Assembly (NCBI GenBank): GCA_013329855.1
Contig: DUJI01000124.1
Coordinates: 1-8,877, forward strand
Direction of reading: 5' to 3'
Length of the DNA: 8,877 nucleotides
Source: Thermoplasmata archaeon
GTDB taxonomy: Archaea > Thermoplasmatota > Thermoplasmata > RBG-16-68-12
Position numbers and translations under genes: made by a program. Of this stretch, positions 1 through 5,987 are shown piece by piece. The number at the start of each line of letters is the position of its first letter. Within the stretch, counting starts at the first letter, position 1. The notes beneath the pieces were generated by a model. It did not search any database and had not been told where the DNA came from. It saw nothing but the letters and a program-made list of their open reading frames with translations.

Positions 1-2
1 TC

Positions 3-509
3 GTCGGCGGCCATCCTATAGCCGGTACCGAGCATTCGGGGGTGGAGGCATCCTTTGCCGCCCTTTATCAGGGGAAGCGCTGTATTCTTACCCCAACCGC
101 TCATACCGATCAGGGTGCCCTCGTCAAGGTTATGAGGATGTGGGAAGCCGCGGGCTCCGAGGTGATCCTGATGGACGTCGTGAAGCATGACCGGGTGGTG
201 GCGGCCATATCCCATCTTCCCCACATGGTCGCCTATTCCCTGGTCAATGCCGTCGAAGGGTACGACCGCTTCGACGAGAGCATTCTCAAGTATTCCGCGG
301 GGGGGTTCAGGGACTTTACCCGGATCGCCTCGTCCGATCCCGCCATGTGGCGCGACATTGCCCTGATGAACCGGGATGCCATTCTGGAGATGATGGACTC
401 CTTCAACGGGTATTTTGCCGAGCTTCGCTCATTGGTGGTGCAAGGTGACGGTGAGGGGATGCGGCGGTTTTTCGAGGAGTCGAAGAACAGTCGGGACGGG
501 ATTTTGTGA
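3..509 (+). CDS. tyrA: Prephenate dehydrogenase, C-terminal part (5' end outside window)
   Basis: This is the C-terminal 168 residues of a TyrA-type prephenate dehydrogenase, which oxidatively decarboxylates prephenate to 4-hydroxyphenylpyruvate in tyrosine synthesis (cytoplasmic, NAD-dependent by family). The frame is open from base 3, and the first residues read VGGHPIAGTEHSG, the family's active-site loop motif. The rest (VVAAISHLPHMVAYSLVNA, then FRDFTRIASSDPAMWRDI) matches the all-helical dimerisation domain, including its conserved SHLPH segment. The family is usually about 280-290 residues, so the NAD-binding Rossmann half lies upstream of the window. A GTG at 42 is not the start, because the conserved motif precedes it. 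It ends with TGA at 507-509, 59 nt before aroA, an order typical of Geobacter-like aromatic operons. Base composition is less GC-extreme than the region after 1400. Confidence 0.92.
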   Translation, partial: VGGHPIAGTEHSGVEASFAALYQGKRCILTPTAHTDQGALVKVMRMWEAAGSEVILMDVVKHDRVVAAISHLPHMVAYSLVNAVEGYDRFDESILKYSAGGFRDFTRIASSDPAMWRDIALMNRDAILEMMDSFNGYFAELRSLVVQGDGEGMRRFFEESKNSRDGIL

Positions 510-552
510 AAATCGGTTGAGTGGTTGAGCACCACTTGACGTTTCGCCAAAC

Positions 553-560
553 AGAAGAGG
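553..560 (+). promoter_or_regulatory. Ribosome binding site of aroA
   Basis: The purine run AGAAGAGG lies 8 nt before TTG at 569. It decides the start in favour of TTG 569 over the in-frame GTG at 521, which would add 16 residues without family similarity. It is a bacterial-style signal. None of the archaeal-looking starts after base 1400 has one. Confidence 0.7.
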
Positions 561-568
561 ACACCCGA

Positions 569-1396
569 TTGCAAAGCTATACCGTACACCCTGCCAAATC
601 CGTTAAGGGCGAAATAGCCGTTCCCGGGGACAAATCCATTTCCCACCGCTCCATCATGTTCGGCTCGATCGCCCGCGGCACCACCAGCGTGCGGGGCTTT
701 CTCAGGGGTGAGGACAACTTCTCCACCCTGAACGCCTTTCGCGCCATGGGGGTTGCCGTGGCGGACGACGGTGAGACACTGCGGATCGAGGGGAAGGGGC
801 TGCACGGCCTCGCCGAGCCTTTCGACATCCTGGACTGCGGCAATTCGGGCACGTCGATGCGGCTGATGACCGGCCTCCTTGCCGGGCAGCGCTTCTTTTC
901 CGTCCTGACTGGCGACCGTTACCTTCGCAACCGGCCAATGAAGCGGGTCCTTGAGCCGCTCTCCCGGATGGGGGCGGCCATCTTCGGCCGCGCCGGCGGG
1001 GACCGGGCTCCCTTGGCCATCGTCGGGAAAGAGCTCACCGGGATCGACTTTGCCTCTCCGGTGGCGAGTGCCCAGGTAAAGTCGGCGCTTATGCTGGCGG
1101 GACTCTATGCCGCGGGCACAACTACCATCACCGAGCCCCACCTCTCCCGCGACCATTCGGAGCGGATGCTCCGCTTCTTCGGGGGGGACATCGAGACCTT
1201 TGCCGGCGGGGTCAGGGTGCGTGGCGGCCGGGAACTGGAGGGGCGCGACATCGTTGTGCCGGGGGACATCTCGTCGGCGGCGTTTCTCATCGCCGCCGGC
1301 CTGTTGGGCGGCCGCGAGGTCGTGATCGAGGGCGTGGGGACGAATCCGACGCGCGCCGGAGTGCTGCGGGTGCTGCGGCGCATGGGCGCCCCGCTG
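569..1396 (+). CDS. aroA: EPSP synthase, N-terminal two thirds, truncated at a chimeric join
   Basis: 3-phosphoshikimate 1-carboxyvinyltransferase transfers enolpyruvyl from PEP to shikimate-3-phosphate, the sixth shikimate step. The TTG start gives MQSYTVHPAKSVKGEI, close to what I recall of Geobacter AroA. Visible motifs are PGDKSISHR (K22, S23, R27), LDCGNSGTSMRL (N92, G94), NRPMKRV (R122), SAQVKSALMLAGLYA (Q169) and PGDISSAAF. Similarity continues through VGTNPTRAGVLRVLRRMGAPL and then stops. Only about 276 of roughly 427 residues are present. The later conserved parts are absent: the catalytic aspartate corresponding to E. coli D313, the RVKETDR segment, and the phosphate/PEP-binding arginines and lysine near the C-terminus. 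As read, the protein could not be active. The frame runs on without a stop into unrelated archaeal-like sequence. GC content seems to rise already from about 1250-1300, so the exact breakpoint is uncertain. Confidence 0.9.
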
Positions 1397-1400
1397 GTGG
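1375..1400. other. Probable chimeric junction between bacterial and archaeal sequence
   Basis: EPSP synthase similarity ends at residues MGAPL (codons 1382-1396). The following residues (VAAPKGAARVLRIDEEP) have no EPSP synthase counterpart. Upstream genes are bacterial in type with a Shine-Dalgarno. Downstream genes are archaeal in type (archaeosine TGT, Pcc1, A1-U72 tRNA-Gln, TATA-led starts). The breakpoint is placed from protein similarity only and could lie some tens of bases earlier, for example in the conserved PGDISSAAF codons near 1258-1284. Confidence 0.75.
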
Positions 1401-2002
1401 CGGCGCCCAAGGGCGCGGCCCGCGTGCTGCGGATCGACGAGGAGCCGAACCCGCCCCACGTGTTCACGCCGTCCCAGCTCTACCAGCTCAACGCGGCCAT
1501 CGAGGACCACGTGTCCACGACGGAGGCGCCCGTGGCCTACGCCGCGGGTCTCCAGCGGCTGGAGGAGGTCCACGGGCGCTCGGACCTCGAGGCCTGGGTG
1601 CGTCACGTCGGGTCGAAGTGCGAGGCCCGGGGAGGCACCCTGGTCCTCCGCGGCCTCCCCGCCGAGGTCATCTCCGACCTCGAGGCGGGACTCGGCGTCG
1701 CGGGCACCCAACCCGGACTCCAGGGCATGCTGGAGTCCCTGGCCAACCCCATCCGACGCGCCATTGTCTCCTTCGTCTTCTCCTCCGGCCCCGTCTCGTA
1801 CTCCGCTATCCTGAAGATGAACTTCGTCGACTCGTCCTCCAAGCTCTCCTTCCACCTGCAGAAGCTCCAGTCGGACAGGCTGCTGACCAAGACGGAGGGG
1901 GGCGCCTACATCCTCACGGACGAGGGCCGCCAGGCGTGGCGCGTGGTCCGCGCCCTGGGGGATGAGCGCCGCCGTCCCCCCATCTTGTTCCAGCCCGCCT
2001 GA
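1397..2002 (+). CDS. Winged-helix transcription regulator, C-terminal part (5' end lost at the join)
   Basis: This 201-residue stretch is read in the aroA frame but is unrelated to it. Its second half, from about 1727 (MLESLANPIRRAIVSFVF...), is an ArsR-like winged helix: a first helix with the ANPIRRAI signature, a recognition segment (SYSAILKMNFVDSSSKLSFHLQKLQ) and a wing (LLTKTEGGAYILTDEGRQAWRVV). Such proteins are abundant in Thermoplasmatota. The first half (about 1440-1690, FTPSQLYQLNAAIEDHV...GGTLVLRGLPAEV) has an alternating helix/strand pattern reminiscent of the DUF835 signalling domain; that is a weak resemblance by eye. The native start and N-terminus are not in this window. The ATG at 1382 is within aroA similarity and is not credible as the start. 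It lies upstream of a response regulator and a second winged-helix gene in the same direction, suggesting a regulatory locus. Confidence 0.7.
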   Translation: MAAPKGAARVLRIDEEPNPPHVFTPSQLYQLNAAIEDHVSTTEAPVAYAAGLQRLEEVHGRSDLEAWVRHVGSKCEARGGTLVLRGLPAEVISDLEAGLGVAGTQPGLQGMLESLANPIRRAIVSFVFSSGPVSYSAILKMNFVDSSSKLSFHLQKLQSDRLLTKTEGGAYILTDEGRQAWRVVRALGDERRRPPILFQPA

Positions 2003-2042
2003 GTCCCGTGCGTGTCGCTGTCAACCACGCTGGACCAAGGCC

Positions 2043-2049
2043 TATAAAA
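2043..2049 (+). promoter_or_regulatory. Archaeal TATA box before the response regulator gene
   Basis: TATAAAA stands in an otherwise GC-rich gap. Its centre is about 29 nt before the GTG at 2075, so transcription would start at or a few bases before that codon, giving a leaderless or near-leaderless mRNA. It lies 40 nt after the preceding stop codon, so the response regulator pair probably has its own promoter. Confidence 0.65.
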
Positions 2050-2074
2050 CCCCCCTCCCGCATCGAAGTCTCCC

Positions 2075-2485
2075 GTGCAGGACGTGATCCCGCTGGCTCC
2101 GGAAGTTCGGGTGCCCAAGAGCCGCCTCCTGATCGTGGACGACGACCAGGGAATGCGCGAGAACCTCGCGGAGCTCTTCGGATCGCTCGGGTACGACGTG
2201 CGGACCGCGGCGAACACCCCGGAGGCCCTCGCCGTCCTGGACGAGCAGGACGTGGACCTCCTCCTGACGGACTACAAGATGCCCGGCCCCACGGGGGTCG
2301 AGCTGATCGAGGCGGCCCGGAAGCGCCGGCCGGGCCTCCAGGCGGTCCTGATGACCGCCTTCGGAGACAGCTTTACGGAGATCGAGAGCGTCCGCCGCGG
2401 GGCCGTGGGCTACCTGAACAAGCCCTTCGAGGCGGACGAGGTCGTGGCCTTCGTGGAGCGCATCCTGGCGCTGCGGGGGGACTGA
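2075..2485 (+). CDS. Stand-alone response regulator receiver (CheY-like) protein
   Basis: This 136-residue protein is essentially one receiver domain with no output domain. Conserved elements, numbered from GTG 2075: the acidic pocket D22-D24 in LLIVDDDQGMR, the phosphoacceptor D66 in LLLTDYKMPG, the switch threonine T94 in AVLMTAFGD, aromatic Y113 and lysine K116 in GYLNKPFEADEV. All key residues are present, so phosphorylation is expected. The start at 2075 fits the TATA box; GTG at 2084 or 2111 (MPKSRLLIVDDD) would also keep the whole domain. The winged-helix gene begins 3 nt after the stop, so the pair is almost certainly one operon and the partner may serve as the DNA-binding output. No histidine kinase is in the window; the kinase would have to be encoded elsewhere. 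Confidence 0.93.
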   Translation: MQDVIPLAPEVRVPKSRLLIVDDDQGMRENLAELFGSLGYDVRTAANTPEALAVLDEQDVDLLLTDYKMPGPTGVELIEAARKRRPGLQAVLMTAFGDSFTEIESVRRGAVGYLNKPFEADEVVAFVERILALRGD

Positions 2486-2488
2486 AGC

Positions 2489-2842
2489 GTGCAAGCCTTG
2501 GAAGTGAGCCAGACCGTGATGGACCCGTACAGCGCCCGCATCCTGCTGGGCACCTGCGAGACCGCGGCGTCCGCGTTGGACCTGAGCCGTCGGTTCGGGA
2601 TCCCGATCGCCGCGTGCTACCGCCGGATACGGCAGCTCGAGCAGATGGGCCTCGTCTACTGCGAGCGCGCCCTGCCCTCCCGGAACGGGAAGGGCCTCCA
2701 GCTGTTCCGATCCCGGCTCAAGTCCGTCCGCATCAGCCTGGAAGAAGGGCGGCTCAAGGCGAGCATCGTGATTGACGACGGCCGGCAGCCCCTGGCCGCG
2801 GAGCAGGTCATCAACCTGAACGAGCCCCGCCCCAACACGTAG
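2489..2842 (+). CDS. Small winged-helix DNA-binding protein
   Basis: This 117-residue protein starts at GTG 2489, 3 nt after the response regulator stop, without a Shine-Dalgarno. Residues about 12-60 look like an ArsR/MarR-type helix-turn-helix: MDPYSARILLGTCETAASALDLSRRFGIPIAACYRRIRQLEQMGLVYCER. It has the usual pattern of a helix, a specificity-determining pair and a recognition helix (IAACYRRIRQLEQMGLV). A wing or strand pair follows (GLQLFRSRLKSVRISLEEGRLKASIVID). There is no membrane segment or recognisable ligand-binding domain. The tight linkage suggests it is the transcriptional output, or a target, of the receiver protein; that is inference. The protein family itself I cannot name. 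Confidence 0.82.
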   Translation: MQALEVSQTVMDPYSARILLGTCETAASALDLSRRFGIPIAACYRRIRQLEQMGLVYCERALPSRNGKGLQLFRSRLKSVRISLEEGRLKASIVIDDGRQPLAAEQVINLNEPRPNT

Positions 2843-2883
2843 CCTCGTTCCGCCCTCGGTCGCCGCGGGAGCCTTCCACCGGG

Positions 2884-3666
2884 CTAGGCCACGCTCGCAT
2901 AGCGGTCCGCCGTGACGAACCCGCGGTCCAGGACCCACGACCTCAGGGAGCCGTATGCGAACTCGGCCAGGGGCTCCAGGTTCACGACGTCCTCCCGGTT
3001 GTACGCGATGAGGGTGTCCAGGGCGTCGTCGTTCCCCGACTCGTACTCGGCCCAGAGGCGCACCGCGTCGAAGCCGCTCATCCCCGCGGTCTCGTCGCTC
3101 CGCTCGATGCCCAGTCGTCGCTCGATCTTCTTCAGTCCGCCCCAGAACCCCAGGCGATGGAGCGGGTTCATCAGATCCAGGTGGAGCTGGTCGAGCCGCA
3201 TCCGCGGGAACGCGCGGCGCAGGAACGGCACGTCGAACCGGGAGCCGTTGAACGTGACGAGGAGCCGGACCTCCTCCAGGGCGGCGGGGAGGTCCTCCAG
3301 GTTCACGTCCTTCACGAAGGACCGCGTCCTCCGGCCGTCGTAGAGGCCCACGACGGTCACCGCGTCCCGGCCGAGGTCCAGTCCCGTGGTCTCGATGTCG
3401 AGGAAACCGACCGCCGCGCGGAACTCGGGCCAGGCCCGCCAGTGCTCGCGGAGCGGAAGCCGCACGGCGAAGTAGCGGTACTTCCCCCGGCAGAGGGCGT
3501 CCTCCGACCGGCCGATCTCCTCCTCCAGGACGGACCGCAGGTGCCTCGGGAGCGACTCGCCCCGGGCGCCCGCGACGTCCTCCCAAGACTCCACTCCCGA
3601 GCGCCAGAGTCGCTCCTCCGTGCGGTACCCGACCCCGGGCACGTGGAGGAACGTCTGGCGGAGCAT
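2884..3666 (-). CDS. YprB-like DEDDy 3'-5' exonuclease (ribonuclease H-like fold) with N-terminal HhH
   Basis: This 260-residue nuclease of the RNase H-like YprB type likely acts on single-stranded nucleic acid. An N-terminal helix-hairpin-helix motif (about residues 6-32, FLHVPGVGYRTEERLWRSGVESWEDV) suggests nucleic acid binding. The catalytic domain holds all DEDDy motifs: D90 and E92 in GFLDIETTGLD (ExoI), D145 in VTFNGSRFDVPFL (ExoII), and Y222 with D226 in AYNREDVVNL (ExoIII, Y-x3-D). Four acidic metal ligands and the tyrosine are therefore intact. I chose the ATG at 3666 because the family begins here (MLRQTFLHVPG) and a TATA-like element lies about 28 nt upstream; longer in-frame starts up to 3939 run into tgtA on the other strand. 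It is divergent from tgtA and converges on the winged-helix gene with a 41-nt gap. Substrate is not evident from sequence. Confidence 0.88.
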   Translation of the reverse strand: MLRQTFLHVPGVGYRTEERLWRSGVESWEDVAGARGESLPRHLRSVLEEEIGRSEDALCRGKYRYFAVRLPLREHWRAWPEFRAAVGFLDIETTGLDLGRDAVTVVGLYDGRRTRSFVKDVNLEDLPAALEEVRLLVTFNGSRFDVPFLRRAFPRMRLDQLHLDLMNPLHRLGFWGGLKKIERRLGIERSDETAGMSGFDAVRLWAEYESGNDDALDTLIAYNREDVVNLEPLAEFAYGSLRSWVLDRGFVTADRYASVA

Positions 3667-3690
3667 CGCGACCTCGGAGCCGTCGGGGCG

Positions 3691-3697
3691 GGATAGC
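3691..3697 (-). promoter_or_regulatory. Weak TATA-like element for the exonuclease gene
   Basis: On the minus strand the sequence reads GCTATCC, centred about 28 nt before the ATG at 3666. It is a poor match, but the spacing equals that of the better boxes in the window. The 97-nt gap 3667-3763 holds both divergent promoters. Confidence 0.35.
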
Positions 3698-3733
3698 CCT
3701 TGCGGCGGGGTGCGTGAAGCCGTCCCCGCAAAA

Positions 3734-3742
3734 CCCTTTACC
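3734..3742 (+). promoter_or_regulatory. TATA-like element for tgtA
   Basis: CCCTTTACC is centred about 25-26 nt before GTG 3764. This placement supports leaderless initiation at 3764 and argues against the in-frame GTG at 3743, which would begin almost on top of the element. Confidence 0.45.
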
Positions 3743-3763
3743 GTGGCCCTCCCATGGCCACGT

Positions 3764-5719
3764 GTGTTCGAGGTGACGGACCGGGACGGCCTCGCCCGAC
3801 TGGGCGTCCTGGAGACGCCGCACGGACGCGTCTCGACGCCCGCCCTCCTCCCCGTGGTCAATCCGAACCAGCCGTTGATTCCACCGAAGGACATCGCCTC
3901 CCGCTTCGGTGCGGAGATCCTGATCACGAACGCGTACATCCTGGGGAAGGGCGCGCTCCGCGAGGAGGTCCTCCGCCAAGGCGTCCACGGACTCCTCGAC
4001 TTCCCCGGGGCCGTGATGACCGACTCGGGCGCGTTCCAGTCCCACGTCTACGGCGACGTGGAGGTGTCCAACGCCGACGTCATCGAGTTCCAGAAGGCCA
4101 TCCGATCGGACCTCGGGACCATGCTCGATCTCTTCTCCGAGCCTGAGCACCCGTTGGCCCGCGCCGCGGCGGACGTCGACGAGACGATCCGGCGGGCCCG
4201 GGAGGCCGCCTCCCTCAAGGGAGGTCTCGCCCTGGTCGGCGCCGTCCAGGGCGGCCTCCACGAGGATCTCCGGGAGCGCTGCGCCCGCGAGGTCTCCTCC
4301 CTGGACATCGCGGTCGCCGCGATCGGCGGCGTCGTCCCCCTCATGGAGGCGTACCGCTTCCGGGACCTGGTCCGTGTGATCGTGGCCTCCAAGAAGGGTC
4401 TCGATCCCTCCAAGCCCGTCCACCTGTTTGGAGCGGGCCATCCCCTCGTGTTCCCTCTCGCGGCCCTCCTGGGCTGCGACCTCCTCGATTCCGCCGCGTA
4501 CGCAAAGTACGCCCGGGACGGCCGCATGCTCTTCCCGGACGGAACCCGGCGGGCGGCGGAGATGCGGGCCTCCGGCTGCGCGTGCCCCGTCTGCTCCGCC
4601 CACGGGATGGCGGAGATTGCGAGGCAGGAGCGCCTCCTCGCGGAGCACAACCTCCACGTGTCCTTCGCGGCGGTCCGCGAGGTGCGGCGAGCGATTGCCG
4701 CGGGGGAAATCTGGGAGCTCGCCGAGCGCCGCGCGCGGGCCCATCCCGCCCTCCTGGACGCGCTCCGCGAACTGCGCCACCACAACGACTTCCTCGAGGC
4801 ATCCGAGCCCCTCTCCCGACCGGGCGCGATGTACTACGTCGGGCCGGAGACCGCCCACCGTCCGATTCTCCATCGCCTCCGGCGCCGGCTGCTGGAGCGC
4901 TACGCGGCCCCGGCGGCCAGGGGCCTCCTGGTCCTCCCGGAGGGAGGGAGGCCGTACAGCGAGCGGTACCGTGCCGTCGTGGCGCGCTGCCTGGCGGCCG
5001 CCGATGTCCACCCGGTGGTCAAGTCCCTCTGGGGTCCCGTCCCCCTCGAGCTGGATCATGTGTGGCCCCTGTCCCAGTCCCTGATCCCGGAGGCTCCGGA
5101 TCCCGAGGCGCTCGAGGCCGCGGAGGTCTTCTTCCGCCAGTGGGCCGCTGGCGCGGGCTTCGCGTTCGGCGTGCTGTGGGAGGACGAGGCCACGCTCGAG
5201 GAGCTCCGCAGCCGCGCCCCGGGACCCCGGGACGTGGACTGGAACCTCCTGCGGACGCGGGCCACCGCAGACCTCCAGTTCGGTCGCGGTGCGGCGGACG
5301 CCCTCCTCCGAGGGAACGTGTCCTACGTGGTCTCCCGGAACACGGGGAAGATCCGCAACGTAATCGCGGACGGGGAGCACGTCCTCTCCCTCCGCGCGGA
5401 GGACGGCTTCTTCACGCTCAAGGCGGCGGGGGCCGTGCGACTTCGGCGGGCGTTCCCGTTCCCGCGCCTGCGGGTCGTCGTGGACCCGGACGCGGTCCCG
5501 TTCCACCGGGAGGGGAAGAACGTGTTCGCCAAGTTCGTGAAGGACGCGGACGCGGATCTCCGTCCGGGGGACGAGGCGCTCGTGGTTTCCCCGGACGACG
5601 AGCTCTGCGCGGTCGCCCGGACGGCGATGAACCGCCGCGAGATGCTCGCGTTCAGGCGCGGCGTCGCCGCCTTCGTCCGGGAGGGCGTGCCGCCTCCCTC
5701 GTCCGCTCCGCCACGGTGA
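3764..5719 (+). CDS. tgtA: Archaeosine tRNA-guanine transglycosylase (preQ0 exchange at G15)
   Basis: ArcTGT swaps guanine at tRNA position 15 for preQ0, the first committed step to archaeosine, a hallmark of archaeal tRNA. Started at GTG 3764 it has 651 residues and begins MFEVTDRDGLARLGVLETPHG, matching the archaeal N-terminus. The TIM-barrel catalytic domain (about 1-330) has the active-site D87 in MTDSGAFQ and the nucleophile candidate D242 in GCDLLDSAAYAKYARDGR. It also has a zinc site, C272, C274 and C277 in CACPVC with H295 in the HNL motif. The C-terminal extension specific to the archaeal enzyme follows, ending in a PUA domain at about 570-642 (VVVDPDAVPFHREGKNVFAKFVKD...LRPGDEALVV), which binds the tRNA acceptor end. 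The protein is full length, not split as in some archaea. Its last 68 nt overlap pcc1 tail to tail. No partner gene for archaeosine completion is visible here. Confidence 0.96.
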   Translation: MFEVTDRDGLARLGVLETPHGRVSTPALLPVVNPNQPLIPPKDIASRFGAEILITNAYILGKGALREEVLRQGVHGLLDFPGAVMTDSGAFQSHVYGDVEVSNADVIEFQKAIRSDLGTMLDLFSEPEHPLARAAADVDETIRRAREAASLKGGLALVGAVQGGLHEDLRERCAREVSSLDIAVAAIGGVVPLMEAYRFRDLVRVIVASKKGLDPSKPVHLFGAGHPLVFPLAALLGCDLLDSAAYAKYARDGRMLFPDGTRRAAEMRASGCACPVCSAHGMAEIARQERLLAEHNLHVSFAAVREVRRAIAAGEIWELAERRARAHPALLDALRELRHHNDFLEASEPLSRPGAMYYVGPETAHRPILHRLRRRLLERYAAPAARGLLVLPEGGRPYSERYRAVVARCLAAADVHPVVKSLWGPVPLELDHVWPLSQSLIPEAPDPEALEAAEVFFRQWAAGAGFAFGVLWEDEATLEELRSRAPGPRDVDWNLLRTRATADLQFGRGAADALLRGNVSYVVSRNTGKIRNVIADGEHVLSLRAEDGFFTLKAAGAVRLRRAFPFPRLRVVVDPDAVPFHREGKNVFAKFVKDADADLRPGDEALVVSPDDELCAVARTAMNRREMLAFRRGVAAFVREGVPPPSSAPPR

Positions 5720-5909
5720 TGCAGGCGAGGTAGTCGTCCAGGGTGTGCAGCAGGCTCATCGTCTCGTCCGCAGAGGCGCTCGCCGTGATCACGGCGCCCT
5801 GGCGTCGGGTGCGGATGTAGCCTTGGTCCTCCAGGGACACGGACGCGGCCACAGCCTTCGCGGTCGCGGCGTCCAGGAACGTCAGGGTGAGGGTCGCCCG
5901 GGACTTCAT
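5652..5909 (-). CDS. pcc1: KEOPS complex subunit Pcc1-like
   Basis: This 85-residue protein resembles Pcc1, the dimerising subunit of the KEOPS complex, which makes N6-threonylcarbamoyladenosine at A37 of ANN-decoding tRNAs. The core runs from residue 3 to about 70: a strand (RATLTLTFLDAATAKAVAASV), paired strands (GYIRTRRQGAVITASAS) and the final helix SLLHTLDDYLACITVAERT, which matches the typical Pcc1 end. A basic tail with six consecutive arginines (79-84) follows. This tail is encoded in the 68 nt that overlap the 3' end of tgtA. The ATG at 5909 lies only 5 nt after the tRNA-Gln 3' end, and no TATA box can be placed at the right distance except inside the tRNA. The gene is therefore probably expressed by readthrough from mtaB or from the tRNA promoter. 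Identification rests on pattern and context. Confidence 0.75.
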   Translation of the reverse strand: MKSRATLTLTFLDAATAKAVAASVSLEDQGYIRTRRQGAVITASASADETMSLLHTLDDYLACITVAERTREAARPPGRRRRRRA

Positions 5910-5914
5910 GGGGA

Positions 5915-5987
5915 TAGCCCCGGGCAGATTCGAACTGCCGTCGCGGGTTCCAAAGACCCGAATGCTTGACCGCTACACCACGGGGCT
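5915..5987 (-). tRNA. tRNA-Gln (anticodon UUG)
   Basis: The 73-nt cloverleaf reads from 5987 down. Acceptor stem AGCCCCG pairs with CGGGGCT over all seven pairs. The D arm has A14, G15 and the GG pair of the loop. The anticodon stem CGGGT/ACCCG closes the loop CTTTGGA, giving anticodon TTG and G37. The T arm is GGCAG-TTCGAAT-CTGCC. The discriminator is A73, and no CCA is encoded. The first pair is A1-U72, which archaeal GatDE uses to recognise tRNA-Gln, supporting an archaeal source. G15 is the position modified by TgtA encoded next door. G37 means this tRNA is not itself a t6A37 substrate. No intron is seen. The first 15 nt are shared with the end of mtaB, and the 3' end is 5 nt from pcc1. 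Confidence 0.95.

Noticed and set aside
233..1855. Long minus-strand frame opposite tyrA and aroA
   Set aside because: It is a shadow frame of two genes with clear family motifs on the plus strand; the translation has no recognisable domain.
521..2002. A natural EPSP synthase-winged helix fusion protein
   Set aside because: The aroA part lacks its catalytic half and the regulator lacks its N-terminus. The two sides differ in translation signals and apparent domain of life, which fits a chimeric join better than a working fusion.
1382..2002. ATG 1382 as native start of the archaeal regulator
   Set aside because: The codons at and just after it still match the EPSP synthase pattern RRMGA, and no TATA box or Shine-Dalgarno precedes it.
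2843..2883. Terminator between the convergent winged-helix and exonuclease genes
   Set aside because: The 41-nt gap has no T-rich tract and no convincing hairpin followed by Ts.
3667..3939. N-terminal extension of the exonuclease up to 3939
   Set aside because: It would run antisense through the tgtA start and shows no similarity. The family N-terminus and a TATA-like element fit ATG 3666.
2042..5506. Very long minus-strand open frame of 1154 codons
   Set aside because: It is antisense to the receiver, winged-helix and tgtA genes and out of frame with the exonuclease. Its Gly/Arg/Pro-rich translation is typical of a GC-rich shadow frame.
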